From the NCBI GenBank assembly GCA_016866775.1, contig VGLJ01000031.1, positions 1 to 54,917 on the forward strand: DNA of 54,917 bases, given 5' to 3'. Origin of the DNA: Candidatus Rokuibacteriota bacterium (GTDB lineage: Bacteria > Methylomirabilota > Methylomirabilia > Rokubacteriales > CSP1-6). The notes under the pieces are model-generated. The model did not search any database and had not been told where the DNA came from. It saw only the letters and a list, made by a program, of their open reading frames with translations. The position numbers and the translations under genes were made by a program. Positions 49,143 to 54,917 of this stretch are shown piece by piece; within the stretch, counting starts at the first letter, position 1, and every line of letters begins with the position of its first letter.

Positions 49143-49898
49143 ATGGATCGCCTGATCGCCTATGATCGTCTGGCCCGCGAGGACCGCTTCGTCCGCATGC
49201 GGGCGCGCGACGTCGGCGAGCTCAAGATCGCGCAGGGGTTGCCGCCGTTCCCCGGGCTGGCGACGCACGAGCAGATGCGCGACCGCGTGCACGGCATTCT
49301 CGTGGGCGAGCTCCAGGCGATGGAGGGCGCGGGCCGCACGGTGTTCGACTTCCCCGACGCGCCGTGGGAATTCACCATGGACATCGCGCGCCAGGTCTGG
49401 GACGAGTCGCGTCACGTGGAGATCTACCTCGGGCTGCTCGATCACCTCGGCGGCTACGTCGGCGAGTACCCCGAGACCACGATCCTCTGGCGCTGCGCGT
49501 GCGCCGAGGACGCCGCCGCGCGCGTGGCGGGCGTCAACCGGGGACTCGAAGGGCTCGCGTGCGACGTCTTCAACCAACTCGTGCACATCGCGCGCAAGCT
49601 CGGCGATCCGATCCTCGAGCGCTCGGTCGACTTCGTGCTCGCGGACGAGATCACGCACGTGCGCATGGGCTCGCGCTGGCTCAACGAGCTGACGCGCGGC
49701 GACGCCGACCGCCGGCGCAAGGCGATCGAGTTCCAGGACTCGATCGACGAGCGCTTCAACCTCGCCGGCTCGCGGCAGGACGGCGAGCACGAGCTGGTCG
49801 CGATCTCGATCGCGAAGGACGCGCGCAGGCTCGCCGGCTTCACGGACGAGGAGATCGAGCGGCTCGTCAAGAGCACGCAGCGCTCGCAGGTGTACTGA
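49143..49898 (+). CDS. ferritin-like protein (DUF455-like), first of a pair
   Basis: 251 aa. Helical, with carboxylate/His diiron-type ligands: GELQAMEGAGRTV, DESRHVEIYLGLLDHLGG and DEITHVRMGSRWLNEL. The E...E-x2-H...E...E-x2-H pattern of ferritin-like oxidases is present. Substrate unknown; relatives occur near hydroxylation or carboxylase genes. A GGAGCACGG region precedes the ATG. Its stop overlaps a likely CTG start of the next gene (CTGA). Confidence 0.75.
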   Translation: MDRLIAYDRLAREDRFVRMRARDVGELKIAQGLPPFPGLATHEQMRDRVHGILVGELQAMEGAGRTVFDFPDAPWEFTMDIARQVWDESRHVEIYLGLLDHLGGYVGEYPETTILWRCACAEDAAARVAGVNRGLEGLACDVFNQLVHIARKLGDPILERSVDFVLADEITHVRMGSRWLNELTRGDADRRRKAIEFQDSIDERFNLAGSRQDGEHELVAISIAKDARRLAGFTDEEIERLVKSTQRSQVY

Positions 49899-50869
49899 TC
49901 GCGCACCCGCTCGCCGGCTCGTTTTCCGTCGAGGCCTCCGCCCGCCTCATCCGCGCGTACCGCTACGTCGAGGAGCGCACGATGCGCATCCTCGGCGGCT
50001 GGATCGCGCTGACGCCCGAGCTGCCCGTCAAGCTCCTGTTCGGCCGCCACGTCTGGGACTGCGCGCAGCACGCGGACCTCTGGGGCAAGCGACTGCCCGA
50101 GCTCCGCGAGCCCGCCCAGCAGTCCGAGCCCGCGAACGAGCGCGTGGTCGCGTTCATGGACCTGATCGAGAACTGCCAGACTCCGGCGGCGACGGCCGAG
50201 CGGGTGACCGGCATCTATCGCGTGGTGAAGCCGCACCTCGCGGCGGTGTACGCGCGTCACCTCGCCGACGCGAACGCGATCTACGAGCCGCCCACGCGCC
50301 GAATCCTGCAGCGCTGCCTCGACGAGGAGCGACGCCACGTGGCGGCGGGCAGGATGATCGTCGAGCGCTTCGCCGCCGACTCCGCCTGGCGCGCGCGCGG
50401 CGCGGACTGGGAGCAGCGGCTGCTCGCGGCGCTCGGCGCCGCCGGCGGCATCGCGGGCGCGGGCGGCACGGATCGCGATTTCACCGCGCCCCCCTCCGCG
50501 GCGACCGAATCGTCGCCCTGGCATCCCGCGCGCGACGTCGTCGCGCTCGGCTCCGCGTTCCGGCCGGACGTCGTCCCCGCGGAGCTCGCGGAGCGCATCG
50601 AGGCGCACGGCCGCGCGCTCCTCGCCGGGGATCGCGCCGCGCTCGCGCAGGACGTCGAAGCGGAGGCGCGCGCCGCCGTCGACGCGACGTACGTCGATCT
50701 GCGGGGGCCGTGGGAGCGCGCGCGCGTGGTCGCGTGCGCGCGCATCGGCGCCTACCGCGTGCTCAAGCTCGCGCTCGAAGGCGTCGCGGGACGGACGATG
50801 CTCCAGCTGCGCTGGCGCCCCGTGGACGGCGCGTGGCGTATCGCCGCCGCCGACGTCGTGCCGTCGTAA
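49895..50869 (+). CDS. ferritin-like protein with C-terminal SnoaL/NTF2-like segment (CTG start)
   Basis: 324 aa if begun at CTG 49895 in the CTGA overlap; no ATG/GTG/TTG serves before ATG 49981, which would discard the well-formed helix SFSVEASARLIRAYRYVEER. The first ~185 residues are ferritin-like helices (GRHVWDCAQHADLWGKRLPE, CLDEERRHVAAGRMIVERF). After a Gly/Ala linker, residues about 215-324 form an alpha/beta segment (RVVACARIGAYRVLKLALEG, MLQLRWRPVDGAWRIAAADV) resembling NTF2-like folds. Function unknown; probably works with the preceding ferritin-like protein. Confidence 0.65.
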   Translation: MIAHPLAGSFSVEASARLIRAYRYVEERTMRILGGWIALTPELPVKLLFGRHVWDCAQHADLWGKRLPELREPAQQSEPANERVVAFMDLIENCQTPAATAERVTGIYRVVKPHLAAVYARHLADANAIYEPPTRRILQRCLDEERRHVAAGRMIVERFAADSAWRARGADWEQRLLAALGAAGGIAGAGGTDRDFTAPPSAATESSPWHPARDVVALGSAFRPDVVPAELAERIEAHGRALLAGDRAALAQDVEAEARAAVDATYVDLRGPWERARVVACARIGAYRVLKLALEGVAGRTMLQLRWRPVDGAWRIAAADVVPS

Positions 50870-50897
50870 GACGAGCGACCGTCATGGACGTGGCCTA

Positions 50898-52247
50898 GTG
50901 TTTCGCGCCGTGCTCGTCGCCAACCGCGGCGAGATCGCCCGCCGCGTCTTCCGCGCCTGCCGCGGCCTCGGCATCCGGACGATCGCCGTGTATTCCGAAG
51001 CGGACCGCGACGCCGCGCACGTCCGCGAGGCCGACGAGGCGGTCCTGATCGGACCCGCGCCCGCGCGCGAGAGCTACCTCGCGATCGATCGCATCCTCGA
51101 GGCCGCGCGACGGACCGGCGCCGACGCCGTCCATCCCGGGTACGGCTTCCTCTCGGAGAACTGGCGCTTCGCGCAGGCGTGCGCCGACGCGGGGATCACG
51201 TTCATCGGGCCGTCGCCGGCCGCGATCCAGGCCATGGGCGACAAGAGCGAAGCGCGCCGTCTCATGGCGAAGGCCGGCGTCCCCGTGGTGCCCGGCACGC
51301 CGGGTCCGATCAGCGGCATCGAGGAGGCCACACAGTTCGGGAACGCGGCCGGCTTTCCGCTGCTCCTCAAGGCGGCGAAGGGCGGTGGCGGGATCGGCAT
51401 GGCCCGCGTGAGCGCGGCCGGCGAGCTCGCGGCGGCATTCGCGGCCGCCACGCGCCGAGCGGCAGCCGCGTTCGGCGAGGGCGCGGTGTACGTCGAGCGC
51501 TACCTCGAGCGGCCGCGGCACGTCGAGGTGCAGGTGTTCGGCGACAGCGCGGGCACGGTCGTTCACCTTCACGAGCGCGACTGCTCGATCCAGCGCCGCC
51601 ATCAGAAGCTCATCGAGGAGTCGCCCGCGCCCGGGCTTCCTGCCGCGACGAAAGCAGGGCTCACGGCCGCCGCCGTCGCGGGCGCGCGCGCGATCGGGTA
51701 CGTCAACGCGGGCACGATGGAGTTCCTCGTCGAGGAGAGCGGTCGGCTCTCTTTCATCGAGATGAACACGCGCCTGCAGGTCGAGCATCCGGTCACCGAG
51801 GAGGTCACGGGCCTGGATCTCGTGGTCGCGCAGCTCCGGGTCGCCGCGGGCGAGGCGCTGCCGTGGCGCCAGGACGAGGTCGCGCAGCGTGGCGCCGCCA
51901 TCGAGTGTCGCGTGTACGCCGAGGATCCCGCGAAGAACTTCCTGCCGTCGCCGGGCACGGTGAGCCGGCTCGTGCTGCCGGAAGGCGAGGGGATTCGCGT
52001 CGAGTCGGGCATCGTGGAAGGCGCGTCGGTGCCGGTCCATTACGATCCGTTGCTGCTGAAGCTCGTGGCGCGCGGCGCGGACCGCGCCGAGGCCGTCGCG
52101 CGGCTCGACCGTGCCCTGGAGGGATGCGTGGTCGAAGGCGTGCGCACGACGATCCCGTTCGTGCGGCGGGTCCTCGGCGACGCGCGATTCCGCGCCGGGA
52201 GCGTGCACACGCAGATGATCGAACAAGGAGCGTTCAGAGATGCCTGA
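50898..52247 (+). CDS. acyl-CoA carboxylase biotin carboxylase subunit
   Basis: 449 aa, GTG start. Biotin carboxylase motifs: VLVANRGEIARRVFRACR, GYGFLSENWRFAQAC, glycine-rich ATP loop KAAKGGGGIGM, HERDCSIQRRHQKLIEE, catalytic FIEMNTRLQVEHPVTEEVTG. Carboxylates the biotin of the carrier protein encoded 7 bp inside its own 3' end (next ATG at 52240). With the carboxyltransferase at 52973 it forms an acetyl-, propionyl- or other acyl-CoA carboxylase; substrate not set by sequence seen here. Confidence 0.9.
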   Translation: MFRAVLVANRGEIARRVFRACRGLGIRTIAVYSEADRDAAHVREADEAVLIGPAPARESYLAIDRILEAARRTGADAVHPGYGFLSENWRFAQACADAGITFIGPSPAAIQAMGDKSEARRLMAKAGVPVVPGTPGPISGIEEATQFGNAAGFPLLLKAAKGGGGIGMARVSAAGELAAAFAAATRRAAAAFGEGAVYVERYLERPRHVEVQVFGDSAGTVVHLHERDCSIQRRHQKLIEESPAPGLPAATKAGLTAAAVAGARAIGYVNAGTMEFLVEESGRLSFIEMNTRLQVEHPVTEEVTGLDLVVAQLRVAAGEALPWRQDEVAQRGAAIECRVYAEDPAKNFLPSPGTVSRLVLPEGEGIRVESGIVEGASVPVHYDPLLLKLVARGADRAEAVARLDRALEGCVVEGVRTTIPFVRRVLGDARFRAGSVHTQMIEQGAFRDA

Positions 52248-52455
52248 GGAGATCCGCGCGCACATCACGGGCGTCGTCTTCCAGATCCCCACCAAGCCCG
52301 GAGACAAGGTCGGCGCCGGTGACGCCGTCATCGTGCTCGAGTCGATGAAGATGGAGATCCCAGTCGAGGCCCCGCGCGCCGGCGCCGTGAAGGAGATCCG
52401 CGTGCAGGAAGGCCAGACGGTCCAGGAAGGCGACGTCGTCGCCATCCTCGAGTAG
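52240..52455 (+). CDS. biotin carboxyl carrier (biotinyl-domain) protein
   Basis: 71 aa, a stand-alone biotinyl domain. The biotinylation site is VLESMKMEIPVEAP (Lys of MKM, about residue 34), with the usual G-D turns (KPGDKVGAGDAV, EGQTVQEGDVV). Overlaps the biotin carboxylase 3' end by 8 bp. Shuttles carboxyl-biotin between carboxylase and carboxyltransferase. Confidence 0.93.
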   Translation: MPEEIRAHITGVVFQIPTKPGDKVGAGDAVIVLESMKMEIPVEAPRAGAVKEIRVQEGQTVQEGDVVAILE

Positions 52456-52464
52456 GAGGCCTCC

Positions 52465-52971
52465 ATGAGCCTCGACCTCATCCGCGGGCTTTACGACTAC
52501 CACGCCTGGGCGAACCGCCGGCTCTTCGACGTTGCGGTCGAGCGCGGCGAAGCAGCCGTGACGCGCGACATGGGCCCGCAGTGGAGCTGGCCGACGATCC
52601 TGAAGATGTTCGCCCACATCTACGGCGCCGACGCGATCTGGCTCGGCCGGTGGAAGAGTGCCGCGCCCTCCTCGTTCCCCGGCAACGATCTGCCGTCGAT
52701 GGCGGCGCTGCGCACGGCGTGGGATGCCTTCGAGGTCCAGCAGCGCGCGTATCTCGACGCGCTGACGGAGGCGGACCTCGCGCGCGTGCTCGACTACAAG
52801 AACCTGCAGGGCGTGCCGCAGCGCGCGCCGATGTGGCAGCTGCTCCAGCACGTGCCGAACCACGCCACGCACCACCGCAGCGAGATCAACACGATGCTGA
52901 CGCTGATCAGCGGCTCGCCGCCGGACACCGGGATCAACAGCTTCATCCTCGCCAAGGCGACGAAGGCCTGA
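52465..52971 (+). CDS. DinB/YfiT-like putative metalloenzyme
   Basis: 168 aa four-helix bundle. The His triad of the DinB superfamily is seen: YDYHAWANRRL, MFAHIYGADAIW and PNHATHHRSEINTML. Family members are nickel/zinc-binding thiol transferases or hydrolases. It is placed within the carboxylase set, 9 bp after the biotin carrier and 1 bp before the carboxyltransferase, so co-expressed; its role in that pathway is unknown. Confidence 0.85.
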   Translation: MSLDLIRGLYDYHAWANRRLFDVAVERGEAAVTRDMGPQWSWPTILKMFAHIYGADAIWLGRWKSAAPSSFPGNDLPSMAALRTAWDAFEVQQRAYLDALTEADLARVLDYKNLQGVPQRAPMWQLLQHVPNHATHHRSEINTMLTLISGSPPDTGINSFILAKATKA

Positions 52972-52972
52972 C

Positions 52973-54526
52973 GTGTCGATGAAGGACCTCGCCGCCGACC
53001 TCGCGCGCCGTCGCGACGCCGCGCGCGCGATGGGTGGCGAGGACGCGGTGGCGCGCCAGCACGCCGCCGGCAAGCTCACCGTCCGCGAGCGCATCGACCT
53101 CTTGTTCGATGCGGGGACGTTCACGGAGCTCGGCGTGCACGCGACGCACGCGGGGATCTCTCCCGACATGGCGGGGAAGACCACGCCCGCCGACGGCGTC
53201 ATCACGGGCTTCGGCGCGATCGGCGGCCGTCTCGCGTCGGTCATCGCCTACGACTTCACCGTGATGGCGGGCTCGATGGGCAAGACCGCCGAGGTGAAGT
53301 GCAACCGCGCGCGCGAGATCGCCTACGGCAAGCGCATGCCGATGATCTGGCTCATCGACTCCGCCGGCGCGCGCATCCAGGAGGCGATCGGCTCGCGGAA
53401 CTTCGCGGGCTCGGGCCTGCTCTTCCGCGAGGAGTCGATCATGTCGGGGGTCGTGCCGCAGGTGGCGGCGATGATGGGCCCCGGGGCCGCGGGCACCGCC
53501 TACATCCCCGCGCTCGCCGACTTCGTCCCGATGGTGAAGGGGACGAGCCACATGGCGCTCGGGGGCCCGCCGCTCGTGAAGGCGGTGGTCGGCGAAGACA
53601 TCTCGGCGGAGGACCTCGGGGGCTCGAAAGTCCACTGCGAGATCTCCGGCGTCGGCGATCTCGAGGTCGCCGACGATCGCGAGTGCCTCGCGGCGATCAA
53701 GACGTATCTCTCGTATTTCCCGTCGAACAATACCGAGCGTCCGCCTGCTGTCGCGTGTCAGGACCCGGCGGAGCGTCGCGACGAAGAGCTGCTCTCGATC
53801 GTCCCCGACAACCCGCGGCGCGCCTACGACGTGAAGAAGGTCGTGCGCGGGGTGGTCGACCGCGACAGCTTCTTCGAGATCAAGCCGGGGTTCGCGAAGA
53901 ACATCGTCGTCGGCCTCGCGCGACTGGCCGGGATGCCGGTCGGCGTCGTGGCGAACCAGCCGATGGTCCTGGGCGGCGCGCTCGACAACGACGCCGCGGA
54001 CAAGGCGGCGCGGTTCATCCTGCTCTGCGACGCCTTCAACATCCCGCTGGTGTTCCTGCAGGACGTCCCCGGCTTCATGGTCGGCTCGAAGGTGGAGCGC
54101 GCCGGCATCATCCGGCACGGCGCGAAGATGCTCTACGCGGTGAGCGAGGCGACGGTGCCGAAGCTCACGGTGGTGATACGCAAGGCGTACGGCGCCGGCT
54201 ACTTCGTGATGTGCGGCCGGGGCTACGAGCCGGACCTGATCGTGGTGTGGCCGACGGCGGAGATCAGCGTGATGGGCCCCGAGGGCGGCACGAACATCAT
54301 CTTCCGCAAGGAGATCGCGTCAGCGTCGAACCCGGACGAGGAGCGCGCCCGCCGCGTGGCGGAATTCCGCAAGCTGATCGACCCGTACGTGGCCGCCGGC
54401 GCCGCGCTGGTCGACGACGTGATCGACCCGCGCGAAACCCGCCCGACGCTGATCCGCGCGCTGTTGATGGCGCAGACGAAGGTCGTCCAGCGACCCTGGA
54501 AGAAGCACGGAGTGATGCCGGTCTGA
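52973..54526 (+). CDS. acyl-CoA carboxylase carboxyltransferase subunit (PccB-like)
   Basis: 517 aa, GTG start (an ATG lies three codons in). Crotonase-fold carboxyltransferase in two halves: GKLTVRERIDLLFDAGTFTE, GSRNFAGSGLLFREESIMSG and GPGAAGTAYIPALADFVPM in the first, DVPGFMVGSKVERAGIIRHG and KAYGAGYFVMCGRGYEPDL in the second. Transfers the carboxyl group from carrier-biotin to an acyl-CoA. Completes the carboxylase set started at 50898. Confidence 0.92.
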   Translation: MSMKDLAADLARRRDAARAMGGEDAVARQHAAGKLTVRERIDLLFDAGTFTELGVHATHAGISPDMAGKTTPADGVITGFGAIGGRLASVIAYDFTVMAGSMGKTAEVKCNRAREIAYGKRMPMIWLIDSAGARIQEAIGSRNFAGSGLLFREESIMSGVVPQVAAMMGPGAAGTAYIPALADFVPMVKGTSHMALGGPPLVKAVVGEDISAEDLGGSKVHCEISGVGDLEVADDRECLAAIKTYLSYFPSNNTERPPAVACQDPAERRDEELLSIVPDNPRRAYDVKKVVRGVVDRDSFFEIKPGFAKNIVVGLARLAGMPVGVVANQPMVLGGALDNDAADKAARFILLCDAFNIPLVFLQDVPGFMVGSKVERAGIIRHGAKMLYAVSEATVPKLTVVIRKAYGAGYFVMCGRGYEPDLIVVWPTAEISVMGPEGGTNIIFRKEIASASNPDEERARRVAEFRKLIDPYVAAGAALVDDVIDPRETRPTLIRALLMAQTKVVQRPWKKHGVMPV

Positions 54527-54566
54527 ACCGAGGGGAGGGCCTTAGATCAAGCGGCCCGGCCCAGAT

Positions 54567-54728
54567 TTAGGATGACTCCCACGCGAGAAAACCATCGAGA
54601 AACTTCTCGATCTCGGGCGTCCGCTGGCCTTTCCGCAACTGCATCCAATTGATGCCGAATCGAGTGGCCCTATCCTGATCGAGCTTATACATGGATCCAC
54701 TGCTGTCCAAGTTCAGGACTCCTGACAT
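54567..54728 (-). CDS. small orphan ORF, 53 aa
   Basis: Reads MSGVLNLDSSGSMYKLDQDR and ends in RTPEIEKFLDGFLAWESS. No family recognised and no Shine-Dalgarno seen. Lower GC than surrounding genes. It lies between the carboxyltransferase and the probable transposase end, so it could be a fragment of a mobile-element or DNA-associated gene. Low confidence that it is expressed; otherwise the gap from 54527 to 54740 shows nothing recognisable. Confidence 0.3.
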   Translation of the reverse strand: MSGVLNLDSSGSMYKLDQDRATRFGINWMQLRKGQRTPEIEKFLDGFLAWESS

Positions 54729-54740
54729 GGGCGAAGAAGT

Positions 54741-54917
54741 TCATGCATCACCGGGGGCCTCGTAGACCAGGGTCAGGCTCGTTCCCGGGCACAGAACCTC
54801 AAGCGCGGTGAGGGTCGCACACACGTGGGCCAGGGCCTGGTTGCTGCGCGGGTTCGCCAGGGAATGCAGGCGGATCCGCAGGTGCTGAGCGTCTGGGATG
54901 ACATCCACGCTCGACGA
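54741..54917 (-). CDS. 3' end of a probable transposase (partial, runs off the window)
   Basis: 58 codons enter from the right edge: IPDAQHLRIRLHSLANPRSN, then QALAHVCATLTALEV and TLVYEAPGDA before a TGA. The LHSLANPRSN...LVYEAP pattern resembles the C-termini of a group of bacterial DDE transposases. No catalytic part is in view, so intactness cannot be judged. Confidence 0.4.
   Translation of the reverse strand, partial: SSSVDVIPDAQHLRIRLHSLANPRSNQALAHVCATLTALEVLCPGTSLTLVYEAPGDA

Noticed and set aside
51385-51402. GGGGIGM in place of GGGG(K/R)GM in biotin carboxylase as a defect
   Set aside because: This variant occurs in other acyl-CoA carboxylases as far as I recall, and all other catalytic motifs are intact.
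1-54917. tRNA, rRNA or CRISPR loci
   Set aside because: No cloverleaf-like segment, rRNA core sequence or regularly spaced direct repeats were seen on either strand by reading; a tRNAscan or CRISPR search was not possible.

Overview
This is a high-GC (roughly 68-72% by eye), gene-dense bacterial chromosome segment with short intergenic gaps, many 1-4 nt start/stop overlaps and frequent GTG starts. The combination of a Pup-type modifier, two selenoproteins, Tat-exported dipeptide-type binding proteins, a MoxR/VWA operon and an IS1380-type element would fit an uncultivated soil or sediment lineage such as Methylomirabilota/Rokubacteria. That placement is inference from gene content, not from a marker gene. 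No rRNA, tRNA or CRISPR array was seen.

Left part (1-12.1 kb): Crp-like regulator diverging from a Spy/CpxP-like periplasmic protein; amidohydrolase/carbamoylase; Nudix hydrolase; a leftward cluster of thioesterase, HadA-like and HadB-like hotdog proteins and a cytochrome P450; a TauE/SafE exporter; then a scar where an MFS gene start and a HEPN gene start meet beside a minimal nucleotidyltransferase. Next is a two-gene unit ending in a UGSC-family selenoprotein whose in-frame TGA (8722-8724) should be read as selenocysteine. An alpha/beta hydrolase, a TTC38-like TPR protein and a decapitated hybrid histidine kinase follow.

12-21 kb: a leftward dipeptide-type ABC operon (binding protein, OppB-like, OppC-like, second binding protein; no ATPase), an IS1380-type insertion upstream of it, and a TlpA/CcdA pair. 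Two families of double-hairpin dispersed repeats occur here, two copies each; one copy is translated inside the TlpA-like gene and another separates a binding-protein gene from its permease gene.

21-29 kb: homoserine kinase, dCTP deaminase, a Pup-like modifier ending in GGE, an FmdB zinc ribbon, a LysR regulator of the type linked to selenium metabolism, and selD, itself a selenoprotein gene (Sec17) with a perfect 20-nt palindrome placed as a bacterial SECIS. Then come a degraded transglutaminase-like gene, a TlpA-like gene with an apparent internal deletion, a zinc-finger anti-sigma-like protein and a glycosyltransferase.

28.4-37.6 kb: a MoxR ATPase / coiled-coil membrane protein / DUF58 / 1464-aa triple-VWA protein / TPR operon, probably a cell-envelope or metallo-chaperone assembly system, followed by a GalT-like protein with an altered active-site motif.

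38.6-47.3 kb: a complete ISC operon (iscR, iscS, iscU, iscA, hscB, hscA, fdx, iscX) in which IscS lacks the PLP lysine. It is followed by a convergent DsrE/DsrF/DsrH-like trio and, divergent from that, a canonical cysteine desulfurase, an IscU-like scaffold lacking its third cysteine, and CysE. Together these look like a rewired sulfur-delivery system.

47.3-54.9 kb: HD protein, DNA polymerase IV, two ferritin-like proteins, an acyl-CoA carboxylase gene set (biotin carboxylase, biotin carrier, carboxyltransferase, with a DinB-family protein between), a small orphan ORF and the end of a probable transposase running off the window.
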